From SG8-40 sp050050435 (lineage in GTDB: Bacteria; Pseudomonadota; Gammaproteobacteria; Burkholderiales; Eutrophovitaceae): a DNA stretch of 14,039 nucleotides. Position numbers and translations under genes: made by a program. Positions 1-6,988 of this stretch are shown one piece after another; position 1 is the first letter of the stretch; the number at the start of each line of letters is the position of its first letter. The stretch lies in NCBI GenBank assembly GCA_050050435.1, contig JASFUE010000052.1, forward strand, positions 1 to 14,039, read 5' to 3'. The notes beneath the pieces were generated by a model. That model had not been told where the DNA came from and made no database searches. It worked only from the letters and a program-made list of their open reading frames with translations.

Positions 1-1
1 C

Positions 2-136
2 AACGCACAGGTGTGGGGCCGCAGCGGCACCACGCCCTTCGTGCGCTGGGGTAACTACGCTTTCCTGGCGCTGGCTGCGGCGATGATCGCAATCACCGTG
101 CTAATGGCGCAGCGAACCCGGCGGCAAAAATCCTGA
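2..136 (+). CDS. lnt: Apolipoprotein N-acyltransferase, C-terminal end (partial)
   Basis: This is the last 44 codons of a gene that starts left of the window; the open frame begins at base 2 and stops at TGA 134-136. The segment contains GTTPFVRWGN, which resembles the G-x-TPF-R-x-GN stretch near the C-terminus of Lnt. A roughly 17-residue hydrophobic helix (about residues 20-36 of the fragment) and a short basic tail (QRTRRQKS) follow, fitting the last transmembrane helix with a cytoplasmic end. Lnt adds the third acyl chain to lipoproteins in the inner membrane. The context supports the call, because in many betaproteobacteria lnt lies directly upstream of glyQ-glyS. The nitrilase catalytic domain is outside the window, so the call rests on the tail and synteny. 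Confidence 0.72.
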   Translation, partial: NAQVWGRSGTTPFVRWGNYAFLALAAAMIAITVLMAQRTRRQKS

Positions 137-201
137 CTGGCATGCCGGCGCATCGCGCGCATGCCGTGCACGGCGGCCGATGCCAGCTTGCCAGGAAAAA
201 C

Positions 202-215
202 CTGATGTGAATCAA
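202..215 (+). promoter_or_regulatory. FNR/ANR-type binding site
   Basis: The sequence CTGAT-GTGA-ATCAA matches the FNR/ANR consensus TTGAT-N4-ATCAA at 9 of 10 defined bases, with the correct 4-base spacer. Its centre (208.5) lies about 41.5-42.5 bp upstream of the start predicted from the TATAGT box at 239-244. This is the class II activator position, where the protein replaces a -35 element. No good -35 hexamer is visible there. It probably drives the rhodanese gene under low oxygen. A CRP/FNR-family relative such as DNR could bind the same motif. Confidence 0.6.
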
Positions 216-238
216 AACGCCCGCTGGCGGATAAGCGG

Positions 239-244
239 TATAGT
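239..244 (+). promoter_or_regulatory. -10 box of the rhodanese gene
   Basis: TATAGT matches the TATAAT consensus at 5 of 6 positions and would start transcription near base 250-251, about 53 bases before the rhodanese ATG. No TTGACA-like hexamer lies 16-18 bp upstream. The FNR-type site at 202-215 occupies the region instead, which is what an activator-dependent promoter looks like. Confidence 0.5.
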
Positions 245-303
245 TTTCTGGTGGCATCGAGGATGCCGGTTCACCGTATCAATCCGAGCCCGAGGAGTCT
301 GCC

Positions 304-1338
304 ATGACCGGAAATCTTTCATTCACCCGCCTGGTCGCTGTCGCGGCACTGCTGTTGGCCAGCGCCGTCGGCACCAATGCTGTCAGGGCAGAGGAACCGA
401 TTGTTGTCGACACGGAATTTGTCGAGCAAGCAATCGACCGTGGTGCGCTGGTGTGGGATGTGCGCAGTCAGAATGTGTATCTGCGCGGACATATCCCGGG
501 CGCAGTCAATATCGGCAGCGTGGGCGACGTTTTGCGTGACAGCCGCACCGAGGACTATATCGCCATCGAGGATATCGAGCGCATTCTTGGCGAAGCCGGT
601 ATCGATGGCAAGCGCGAAATCATCGCCTACGGCAGCAAGGCCCGCCCCGGCGCCTATTTCGCCTGGGTCACTCTGAGTTATCTGGGCGTGGATAACGTCC
701 GTGTCTATCACGGTGGCATCGACGACTGGAAAGCCGCCGGCAAACCCCTGGCAAGCGACCTGGTGGTACCGACGCCGGTAACGTTCACTGCCAGACCCGA
801 CCCCGACCAGCTCATCACCACCGCGGAAGTCATCAGCAAACTGGGCGATCCTTCGGTACAGATCGTCGACGCGCGCACTGGCAACGAATACCTGGGTGAA
901 GACATTCGCGCATTGCGCGGTGGCCATATCCCCGGTGCCGTCAATATTCCCTACCAGAGCAACTGGATCGACCCGGACACCCCGCGCAAGCTGGCGCGCC
1001 GAAAAGTGTCCAACAAGGACGGCATGAATCTCAAGCCGCGCGAAGCCCTGAACGCGATGTATGCGCAGCTCGACAAGGACAAGGAGACCATTGTCTATTG
1101 CCAGAGTGGATCACGCGCCTCCGAATCGGTGGTCATCCTGCGCGAACTCGGGTTCACAAAGGTACGCGTCTACGACGCCTCCTGGCTGGGCTATGGCAAC
1201 ACCTTCGAGGCACCGGCGGAAAACGTCAGCTATTTCAGCGTCGGCCGCGTCAACAGGACGATGCGCTCACTGCAGATGCAGATCGACATACTGCAGGACG
1301 AGATCGAAACGCTGAAAGCGCAGCAGAAGAAGCCTTAA
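304..1338 (+). CDS. Secreted tandem-domain rhodanese (sulfurtransferase)
   Basis: A 344-residue protein with an N-terminal signal peptide: hydrophobic core about residues 10-24 and probable cleavage after VRA at residue 29. It should therefore act in the periplasm. Two rhodanese domains follow. Domain 1 (about 33-150) keeps the fold motifs VWDVR and GHIPGAVNI, but the catalytic Cys position is Gly110 in IIAYGSKARPG, so it is probably structural. Domain 2 (about 163-312) has VDAR, GGHIPGAVNIP and the active loop CQSGSR with Cys266. The C-terminus (about 317-341) is a heptad-like, charged probable coiled coil. The start is supported by GAGGAG about 6 bases upstream of ATG. The arrangement resembles thiosulfate:cyanide sulfurtransferases, in which only the C-terminal domain is catalytic, but the real sulfur donor and acceptor cannot be read from sequence. 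It sits between lnt and glyQ, which are usually adjacent, and appears singly transcribed from an FNR-type promoter. Confidence 0.88.
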   Translation: MTGNLSFTRLVAVAALLLASAVGTNAVRAEEPIVVDTEFVEQAIDRGALVWDVRSQNVYLRGHIPGAVNIGSVGDVLRDSRTEDYIAIEDIERILGEAGIDGKREIIAYGSKARPGAYFAWVTLSYLGVDNVRVYHGGIDDWKAAGKPLASDLVVPTPVTFTARPDPDQLITTAEVISKLGDPSVQIVDARTGNEYLGEDIRALRGGHIPGAVNIPYQSNWIDPDTPRKLARRKVSNKDGMNLKPREALNAMYAQLDKDKETIVYCQSGSRASESVVILRELGFTKVRVYDASWLGYGNTFEAPAENVSYFSVGRVNRTMRSLQMQIDILQDEIETLKAQQKKP

Positions 1339-1411
1339 CCCGCGCGTCGTGTTCGTGTTCGTGCAACAGCCCCCAAGGTTGCGCATGCACGGACGCCTCC
1401 CCTACACACGT

Positions 1412-1431
1412 TTAATAGGCTGTTGAAAAAC
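1412..1431 (+). repeat. Left terminal inverted repeat of the MITE-like element
   Basis: TTAAT followed by AGGCTGTTGAAAAAC. It pairs with 1639-1658; the mismatches are at two bases near the outer end and one inside the core. Confidence 0.65.
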
Positions 1432-1638
1432 GTCGCGAGCGGCCTTCAGACGGGTGCACACTGTTTTGATAGAAACAGTGCGCAGGAACCGGAGTGTACA
1501 CGGGCAGTACATGAGGGCGAGAGCGAAAGTGGCGCGGCACTGGCGCGCCCGCTCGCAGCGCCCGGCGACTGCGATCGGCGGGCCGGGCCACCGCAAGTGG
1601 GCAAGCACCGCGCAAGCCCGGATCAGGGGCGCGCAGTA

Positions 1639-1658
1639 GTCTTTCAACAGCCTGCTAA
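1639..1658 (-). repeat. Right terminal inverted repeat of the MITE-like element
   Basis: The reverse complement reads TTAGC followed by AGGCTGTTGAAAGAC and matches the left end at 17 of 20 positions. Confidence 0.65.
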
Positions 1659-1674
1659 GCCATGGATGTCTAAT
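1644..1674 (+). promoter_or_regulatory. Possible glyQ promoter spanning the MITE end
   Basis: TCTAAT at 1669-1674 matches TATAAT at 5 of 6. TCAACA at 1644-1649, inside the right terminal repeat, matches TTGACA at 4 of 6, but the 19-bp spacer is long. Transcription would start near 1681, leaving a leader of about 73 bases that contains the hairpin at 1707-1739. An alternative -10 is TAAAAT at 1706-1711, which has no good -35. Weak call. Confidence 0.28.
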
Positions 1675-1706
1675 TCATAGTCGTCTAACCAACTGCGAAA
1701 CCCGGT

Positions 1707-1739
1707 AAAATTCAGGACTTCCCGCAAGCCCTGAATTTT
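1707..1739 (+). terminator. Hairpin in the glyQ leader (terminator or attenuator-like)
   Basis: AAAATTCAGG (1707-1716) and CCTGAATTTT (1730-1739) form a perfect 10-bp stem with a 13-base loop. The A-tract on one side and T-tract on the other give it the shape of a weak bidirectional terminator. The stem has only three G-C pairs, and its base is 14 bases before the glyQ ATG. It could end readthrough from upstream, attenuate glyQS, or place the start codon for a leader lacking a Shine-Dalgarno sequence. The structure is directly visible; its function is inferred. Confidence 0.45.
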
Positions 1740-1753
1740 CAACCGCTTCTCGC

Positions 1754-2719
1754 ATGAACTCTTCTTTTCAGAACATCATTCTCACGCTTCAGCAGTTCTG
1801 GGGCGAAAAGGGATGCGCCATCCTGCAGCCCTATGACATGGAGGTCGGGGCCGGCACCTTCCATACCGCCACCTTTCTGCGCGCGCTCGGTCCCGAGCCC
1901 TGGGAAGCCGCCTATGTGCAGCCTTCGCGCCGCCCCAAGGACGGGCGTTACGGGGAAAATCCCAACCGCCTGCAACACTATTACCAGTTCCAGGTCGTGC
2001 TCAAACCCTCGCCGGGTGACATTCTCGATCTGTATATCGAATCGCTGATCGCCATCGGCATCGACCCGAAGCAGCACGACGTGCGGTTCGTCGAAGATGA
2101 CTGGGAATCGCCCACGCTTGGTGCCTGGGGCCTGGGATGGGAAGTCTGGCTCAACGGCATGGAAATTACCCAGTTCACCTATTTCCAGGAAGTCGGTGGC
2201 ATCGCATGCCGGCCGGTGACGGGAGAAATCACCTACGGCCTCGAACGTCTCGCAATGTATTTGCAGGGCAAGGAAAGTGTATTTGACCTCGAATGGGCGC
2301 CCGGCATTTCCTATCGTGACGTCTATCACCAGAACGAAGTCGAACAGTCACGCTATAACTTCGAGTCAGCGAATACCGAAATGCTATTCCAGCATTTTGT
2401 GCAATACGAGAGCGAGGCGAAGCGGCTGTTCGAAGCAAGGCTTGCCTTGCCCGGCTACGAAATGGTGCTCAGGTGCTCCCACACCTTCAACCTTCTCGAT
2501 GCGCGCGGCGCCATTTCCGTCACCGAGCGTGCGGCCTATATCGGCCGCGTGCGCGCACTGGCGAAGCTGGCAGCCCAGGCCTACTACGCATCGCGGCGCG
2601 ATTGTGGTTTCGAGCGTGCCGATGACGCTGCCGTCGAGGCTTTCGTGCCCACTGACGACTTGCCGGATGTCCTCGCACTGCGGCGATCGGCCAGTGCCCC
2701 GGCAGGAGCGACCCGATGA
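1754..2719 (+). CDS. glyQ: Glycyl-tRNA synthetase alpha subunit
   Basis: The catalytic subunit of the bacterial alpha2-beta2 class II glycyl-tRNA synthetase, which activates glycine with ATP and charges tRNA-Gly in the cytoplasm. Hallmarks of this very conserved family are visible along the 321 residues: FWGEKGCAILQPYDMEVGAG (about 15-34), YVQPSRRPKDGRYGENPNR (about 54-72), the QHYYQFQVVLKPSP stretch, DDWESPTLGAWGLGWEVW (about 115-132), and FTYFQEVGG and GEITYGLERLAMY (about 141-169). It is slightly longer than the usual 300-310 residues because of a weakly conserved C-terminal tail. The start is the ATG giving MNSSFQNIILTLQQFW, the normal family N-terminus, although no Shine-Dalgarno sequence is evident. 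The stop overlaps the glyS start (ATGA, 2716-2719), suggesting translational coupling that would balance the subunits. Confidence 0.98.
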   Translation: MNSSFQNIILTLQQFWGEKGCAILQPYDMEVGAGTFHTATFLRALGPEPWEAAYVQPSRRPKDGRYGENPNRLQHYYQFQVVLKPSPGDILDLYIESLIAIGIDPKQHDVRFVEDDWESPTLGAWGLGWEVWLNGMEITQFTYFQEVGGIACRPVTGEITYGLERLAMYLQGKESVFDLEWAPGISYRDVYHQNEVEQSRYNFESANTEMLFQHFVQYESEAKRLFEARLALPGYEMVLRCSHTFNLLDARGAISVTERAAYIGRVRALAKLAAQAYYASRRDCGFERADDAAVEAFVPTDDLPDVLALRRSASAPAGATR

Positions 2720-4809
2720 CGCAAACACTGCTGGTCGAACTGTTCACCGAGGAACTGCCGCCGCGGGCTCTGAAGCAACTCGGCAGTGCATTTGCGAGCG
2801 AGCTGCAAAAGCAACTCGCTCAACGCGATTTGCTGGATCCGGGACATGACCTGATCTGGTACGCCACGCCGCGCCGGCTGGCCGCGCGGATCAGCAACGT
2901 GCGTGACAAAGCGCCGGACAAGGCGTTCGAAGAGAAACTGGTTCCGACCAGGGTCGGGCTGGACAAGGACGGCAAGGCAACCGCGGCGCTGCTCAAGAGA
3001 CTCAACGCCTTCGGACGCGACGAATCCGCCGTCAAGGACATCGTACGGCGCGATGACGGCAAGCTGGAAATGCTCTTCCTGCCCTCGATGGCGTCGGGGC
3101 AGTCGATACAGGTTGGTCTCGAAGCGGCACTGGAACAAGCGATCGATCGCCTGCCCATTCCCAAGGTCATGACCTATCAGATCGCCGGCGGAACAGAGAG
3201 CGTCAAATTCGTGCGCCCGGCACATGGACTGGTCGCACTGTGGGGCAAGCAGACACTGCCAGTGACAGCCCTGGGGCTGGTAGCGGGAAATACCACGCAC
3301 GGCCATCGTTTTCTCGGTGAAGCCGATATCAGCCTGGCGCATGCTGATGATTACGAGGCGGCGTTGCGGGACAAAGGCAAGGTCATTGCCGGCTTCGATG
3401 AGCGGCGCCAGGTCATCGAACAGCAGTTGCGCAAACAGGCGGAGGACCTTGGCAGCGCGCTGGATTATGACGACGCCCTGCTCGACGAAGTCACCGCGCT
3501 GGTGGAATGGCCGGTGGTTTACGCGGCCGACTTCGACCGGGAGTTTCTCTCGGTGCCGCAGGAATGCCTGATCCTGACCATGCGCACCAACCAGAAATAT
3601 TTCCCGCTATTCGACGACAAGGGCAAGCTCACCGAACGTTTCCTGCTGGTCAGCAACATGGAAGTAGCCGATCCCGCCAACATCATCAACGGTAACCGCC
3701 GGGTGGTGCGCCCACGCCTTGCCGATGCGCAGTTCTTCTACGACACCGATCGCAAGACCAAACTGGAATCCCAGGTAAACAAGCTGGGCAGCGTCGTGTA
3801 TCACAACCGGCTGGGCACCCAGCTCGAACGCATCGAGCGCATCTGCAAACTGGCGGGCTCAATTGCCGGAAAACTCAAGGCCGATGTCGATTTGGCCGAG
3901 CGCGCCGCGTGGCTGTGCAAGGCCGATCTGGTGTCCGAAATGGTCGGCGAATTCCCGGAGTTACAGGGCGTGATGGGGCGCTACTACGCCATAAATGACG
4001 GCGAGAATGCGAAAGTGGCCGATGCGATCGAGCAGCATTACCGGCCGCGGTTTTCCAACGATACGCTCCCACAGGACAATGTCGCAGCATCAGTTGCGCT
4101 TGCCGACAAGCTCGACACACTGGTCGGAATTTTCGGTATCGGCCTGGTGCCTACCGGCGAAAAGGACCCGTTCGCGCTGCGCCGCCACGCGCTCGGGGTG
4201 TTGCGCATTCTGCTTGAAAACCAGCTTCCGCTTGACCTGATGCAACTGCTGGAACTCGCCCATTCGCAGTTCCCGCGCGACATGCTTGCAGACAGTGTGG
4301 CGGTGGATGTGCATGGTTTCATGCTCGAGCGCCTGCGCGGCTACCTGCGCGAGCACGAGTTCTCGCCGGACGAGATCGAATCGGTGCTAAGCCAGTCGCC
4401 TACCCGCATCGATCTGGTCATGCCGAGAATGACTGCTGTCAGGGAATTTCGCCAGTTGCCCGAGGCCGAGAGCCTTTCGGCGGCCAACAAACGCATCCGC
4501 AATATCCTCAAGAAAGCGCAGGACGTCGAAGCCGCGCCGGAACTGGCACTGCTGCAGGAGCCAGCCGAGAAAAAACTGTTCGAGGCAATCAACGAGCTGT
4601 TGCCCCGCGTCAATTCGCTGGTGGAAGCGGAGGATTATGCTGATGCCCTGAAATTGCTCGCCGGCGTTCGCAGCGACGTCGATCTGTTCTTCGACGAAGT
4701 CATGGTGATGACCGAGGAGCCAATGACGCGCAGGAACCGACTGGCGCTGCTGGCGCAACTCGAACAGATGATGAACCGGGTTGCCGATATTTCGAGGCTG
4801 GCAGCGTGA
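2716..4809 (+). CDS. glyS: Glycyl-tRNA synthetase beta subunit
   Basis: The 697-residue beta subunit, normal length for the family (about 690), which provides tRNA recognition for the GlyQ catalytic subunit. The N-terminus carries the family signature LLVELFTEELPPRALK (about 5-20). Further conserved blocks are THGHRFLG (about 195-202), RVVRPRLADAQFFYD (about 329-343) and PTGEKDPFALRRHALGVLRI (about 479-498). The last 120 or so residues are helical and include the NKRIRNILKKA segment typical of the C-terminal tRNA-binding region. The ATG overlaps the glyQ stop by 4 bases, so the two form one operon. No frameshift or missing block was seen. After the stop there are 124 bases before gmhB. Confidence 0.98.
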   Translation: MTQTLLVELFTEELPPRALKQLGSAFASELQKQLAQRDLLDPGHDLIWYATPRRLAARISNVRDKAPDKAFEEKLVPTRVGLDKDGKATAALLKRLNAFGRDESAVKDIVRRDDGKLEMLFLPSMASGQSIQVGLEAALEQAIDRLPIPKVMTYQIAGGTESVKFVRPAHGLVALWGKQTLPVTALGLVAGNTTHGHRFLGEADISLAHADDYEAALRDKGKVIAGFDERRQVIEQQLRKQAEDLGSALDYDDALLDEVTALVEWPVVYAADFDREFLSVPQECLILTMRTNQKYFPLFDDKGKLTERFLLVSNMEVADPANIINGNRRVVRPRLADAQFFYDTDRKTKLESQVNKLGSVVYHNRLGTQLERIERICKLAGSIAGKLKADVDLAERAAWLCKADLVSEMVGEFPELQGVMGRYYAINDGENAKVADAIEQHYRPRFSNDTLPQDNVAASVALADKLDTLVGIFGIGLVPTGEKDPFALRRHALGVLRILLENQLPLDLMQLLELAHSQFPRDMLADSVAVDVHGFMLERLRGYLREHEFSPDEIESVLSQSPTRIDLVMPRMTAVREFRQLPEAESLSAANKRIRNILKKAQDVEAAPELALLQEPAEKKLFEAINELLPRVNSLVEAEDYADALKLLAGVRSDVDLFFDEVMVMTEEPMTRRNRLALLAQLEQMMNRVADISRLAA

Positions 4810-4872
4810 GCGTGCCATGGCAATCGGCGTCAGCGCACGCCTGCCGCACCGGGGCGCAACCAGCTGGCGGTT

Positions 4873-4901
4873 TTGACTGCCGGGCTGTTGCCAATTACTG
4901 T
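4873..4901 (+). promoter_or_regulatory. Possible promoter for gmhB-plsC-ygjP
   Basis: TTGACT (4873-4878, 5 of 6 against TTGACA) and TACTGT (4896-4901, only 3 of 6 against TATAAT) are separated by 17 bp. An overlapping alternative is TTGCCA (4888-4893) with TTCAAT (4910-4915) at 16 bp. Either lies in the 124-base gap after glyS. The gap makes a separate promoter plausible, but readthrough from glyQS is equally possible. Confidence 0.3.
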
Positions 4902-4933
4902 TTCGGCAATTCAATGGACGGGGACCGCATTTC

Positions 4934-5473
4934 ATGAAGCTGGTCATCCTTGACCGCGACGGCGTCATCAATGTTGACAGCGAGCAGTTCATCAAGAATC
5001 CCGCGGAGTGGAAGCCGATCCCGGGCAGTCTCGAGGCGATCGCCAGGCTCAATCACATGGGGTATCGCGTCGTGATCGCATCAAACCAGTCCGGCGTTGG
5101 CCGCGGACTGTTCGACATGGATGCGCTCAACGCCATCAATGACAAGATGTATCGCGCGCTGACGCAGGTCGGCGGACGCGTGGACGCATTGTTTTACTGC
5201 CCGCACGCAGCCGATTCAAACTGCGATTGCCGCAAACCCAAGCCCGGCATGTTGATCGATATCGGCCAGCGCTTCAATGTCGATCTGACCGGCGTGCCGG
5301 CCGTTGGCGACGCCCTGCGCGACCTGCAGGCAGCCGAAGCAGTTGGAGCCCAACCGATACTGGTACTGACAGGTAAAGGCACGAAAACACAGGCAACCGG
5401 CGGTCTGCCGAAGAACACTCTGGTGTTTTCCGACCTCGCGGAGGCCGTGCGCCATATCATTACCGAGTCATGA
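4934..5473 (+). CDS. gmhB: D-glycero-D-manno-heptose-1,7-bisphosphate 7-phosphatase
   Basis: A HAD-superfamily phosphatase of 179 residues that removes the C7 phosphate of heptose 1,7-bisphosphate on the way to ADP-heptose, the inner-core LPS sugar. HAD motif I is LDRDGVIN with nucleophile Asp7 and acid/base Asp9. Motif II is in ASNQSGVGRG (about 49-58). The zinc-binding loop typical of GmhB is present: Cys89, His91, Cys97 and Cys99 in YCPHAADSNCDCRKPKPG. The motif III/IV region is VGDALRDLQAA (about 124-134), with Asp126 and Asp130; Ala127 replaces the Ser or Lys I would expect. The start has a G-rich GACGGGGA about 10 bases upstream. The stop overlaps the plsC start (ATGA, 5470-5473). A histidinol phosphatase of the same family is the main alternative, but the context favours GmhB. 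Confidence 0.93.
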   Translation: MKLVILDRDGVINVDSEQFIKNPAEWKPIPGSLEAIARLNHMGYRVVIASNQSGVGRGLFDMDALNAINDKMYRALTQVGGRVDALFYCPHAADSNCDCRKPKPGMLIDIGQRFNVDLTGVPAVGDALRDLQAAEAVGAQPILVLTGKGTKTQATGGLPKNTLVFSDLAEAVRHIITES

Positions 5474-6192
5474 TCGCCGCCGCGCTGCGCTCCCTGCTGT
5501 TCGAGTGCGTGCGCCTGCCACTGACAGTGGTCTATTCTTTCATTGCAATATCGACGTTTCCGCTCAAACCGATGACGCGCTATCGCATCATCACTGTCTG
5601 GTCGTACCTGATCGTTCACCTGGCGCGCATCATCTGCGGAATCCGTTTCCGGGTTATCGGAAAGGAAAATATTCCGAACCAGCCTTCGATTATTCTTTCC
5701 AAGCACCAGTCGGCGTGGGAAACACTTGCTTACCAGGAAATATTTCCGCCCCAGGTATGGGTGCTGAAGCGCGGGCTGCTGAAAATTCCGTTTTTCGGGT
5801 GGGGGCTGGCGATGATGAGCCCGATTGCGATCGATCGTAGTGCGGGTGTGCAAGCGTTGCATCAGAGCCTCGAACAGGGACGTCAGCGCATTGACGACGG
5901 CTGGTGGATCGTCGTGTTTCCGGAAGGAACGCGCACCTTTCCCGGCGAGCACAAACGCTACCACGTCGGCGGTGCCTGGCTGGCATCGCAGATCGGTGTG
6001 AAAATCGTTCCGGTCGCGCACAATGCGGGTACAGTGTGGCGGCGTGATGCGTTCATCAAATACCCCGGGACGATCACTGTCAGTATCGGCACGGCACTGG
6101 ACCCGGCCGGGAACAAACCGGCGCAATTGATCAAAGAGGTCGAAGACTGGATAGAACAGGAAGTCGAAAGACTGGGCAGCGCGCGCCACTGA
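5470..6192 (+). CDS. plsC: 1-acyl-sn-glycerol-3-phosphate acyltransferase
   Basis: A 240-residue membrane-bound PlsC/LPLAT-family enzyme that acylates lysophosphatidic acid to phosphatidic acid at the inner membrane. A hydrophobic N-terminal region (about residues 8-30, with a second hydrophobic stretch at 40-58) anchors it. The catalytic block is SKHQSAWET, with His79 and an acidic Glu84 in the H-x4-D/E motif; the Glu variant is, to my knowledge, usual in this gmhB-linked subfamily. Block 2 is KRGLLKIPFFGWG (about 100-112), block 3 is VVFPEGTR (about 148-155) and block 4 is VPVAHNAG (about 180-187). It is translationally coupled to gmhB by a 4-base ATGA overlap and followed 17 bases later by ygjP. 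It may be one of several paralogues, so a lysophospholipid or lipid A-related substrate is not excluded. Confidence 0.93.
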   Translation: MIAAALRSLLFECVRLPLTVVYSFIAISTFPLKPMTRYRIITVWSYLIVHLARIICGIRFRVIGKENIPNQPSIILSKHQSAWETLAYQEIFPPQVWVLKRGLLKIPFFGWGLAMMSPIAIDRSAGVQALHQSLEQGRQRIDDGWWIVVFPEGTRTFPGEHKRYHVGGAWLASQIGVKIVPVAHNAGTVWRRDAFIKYPGTITVSIGTALDPAGNKPAQLIKEVEDWIEQEVERLGSARH

Positions 6193-6209
6193 TCACCGAT
6201 CTGTTCCCG

Positions 6210-6935
6210 GTGGATGCGGTGACGCAGCCACAGAACACGGTGCTTGGCGGACGTGAAATCGCATTCGTTCTCAAGCGCTCCCGGCGCCGGCGCACCATTG
6301 TCTTCAGCGTCGACGGTAACGGGCTGATCGTGTCTGCACCATGGAATGCGTCCGATTCACGGATCCGGGGCTCGATGACGGAAGCAGCCGGCTGGATTCT
6401 GAAGAAGCTCGACGAATGGTCAGACTTCAAGCCGCGACAGCAACGCTGGGGTGACGGGGAGACCATTTTGTTTCTCGGGCGCGACCTCGCGCTGAGTGTC
6501 ATCGCCGACGCTGTTCTCGCACCTCCGATACTGGTCGAGGACTCGCGGCTGCAAATCACCGTTGCCGATCCCCGCAGCGAACAGCGAATACATGAAGCCG
6601 CCGTGGGCTGGTACCGCCGCCACGCCGCGCGCAATTTCAGCGAGCGCATCGCACACTATGCTGCGGCAATGCAACTGCCACTGCCGAAAATGTTGTTGTC
6701 CAATGCCGGCACGCAATGGGGCAGTTGCAATGCCCGGCGGCAGGTCCGCCTTAACTGGCGGCTGATACAGGCGCCCCAACCTGTCATTGACTATGTCGTC
6801 GTGCATGAACTTGCGCATTTGATCGAAATGAACCACTCGAAACGCTTCTGGAAAATCGTCGAACGCAATTTTGCCGGGCACCTGCAAGCGCGCGAACACC
6901 TGAATGAACGCGGTCACTGGTACCTGGCAATATGA
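6210..6935 (+). CDS. YgjP/M48-like zinc metallopeptidase (DUF45)
   Basis: A 241-residue protein of the YgjP-like (DUF45) family. The C-terminal third carries the zinc-metallopeptidase signature HELAH (His199, Glu200, His203), followed by MNHSKRFW with His209 as the probable third metal ligand. Just before it is the family block QWGSCNARRQVRLNWRLIQAP (about 168-188). The N-terminal half includes LKRSRRRRTI and a beta-rich region. No signal peptide or transmembrane helix is apparent, so it is probably cytoplasmic. The start is uncertain: GTG at 6210 is the earliest good candidate after the plsC stop, GTG at 6219 is an alternative, and neither has a clear Shine-Dalgarno sequence. It closes the gmhB-plsC unit, a common betaproteobacterial order. 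Its substrate is not known to me. Confidence 0.88.
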   Translation: MDAVTQPQNTVLGGREIAFVLKRSRRRRTIVFSVDGNGLIVSAPWNASDSRIRGSMTEAAGWILKKLDEWSDFKPRQQRWGDGETILFLGRDLALSVIADAVLAPPILVEDSRLQITVADPRSEQRIHEAAVGWYRRHAARNFSERIAHYAAAMQLPLPKMLLSNAGTQWGSCNARRQVRLNWRLIQAPQPVIDYVVVHELAHLIEMNHSKRFWKIVERNFAGHLQAREHLNERGHWYLAI

Positions 6936-6988
6936 CGACAGCGATGAGCAATCAGCACAGCCAGCCGCTAAGATAACGGCAACGCCCG

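Larger units (their letters stand above)
1412..1658. mobile_element. MITE-like non-autonomous element, about 247 bp
   Basis: The element is bounded by inverted repeats at 1412-1431 and 1639-1658 that match at 17 of 20 positions; the core AGGCTGTTGAAAAAC versus AGGCTGTTGAAAGAC matches at 14 of 15. Inside are two further dyads: CACTGTTT/AAACAGTG (1459-1466 and 1473-1480, loop of 6) and TGTAC/GTACA (1495-1499 and 1507-1511). The rest (about 1515-1638) is very GC-rich. Open frames crossing it look fortuitous and none resembles a transposase. No clear target-site duplication is seen. The ends resemble a dispersed intergenic repeat I recall from proteobacterial genomes, but I cannot name a family. 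It splits the rhodanese gene from glyQ. Bases 1339-1411, between the rhodanese stop and this element, show no recognisable feature. Confidence 0.6.

Noticed and set aside
137..186. Possible terminator after lnt (CTGGCAT at 137-143 and ATGCCAG at 180-186)
   Set aside because: The arms are 36 bases apart, the inner pairing is patchy and no T-run follows, so an intrinsic terminator is not supported.
1402..1680. Small open frames on both strands across the 1402-1680 region
   Set aside because: They cross the inverted ends of the MITE-like element, have no recognisable motif or ribosome-binding sequence, and are explained by its high GC content.
1681..1753. Glycine riboswitch or T-box in the glyQ leader
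   Set aside because: The leader is too short and shows only one simple hairpin, without the conserved cores of either element.
5194..6189. A 331-codon open frame on the minus strand
   Set aside because: It is antisense to gmhB and plsC, both clearly identified, and has no recognisable motif; long antisense frames are expected at this GC content.
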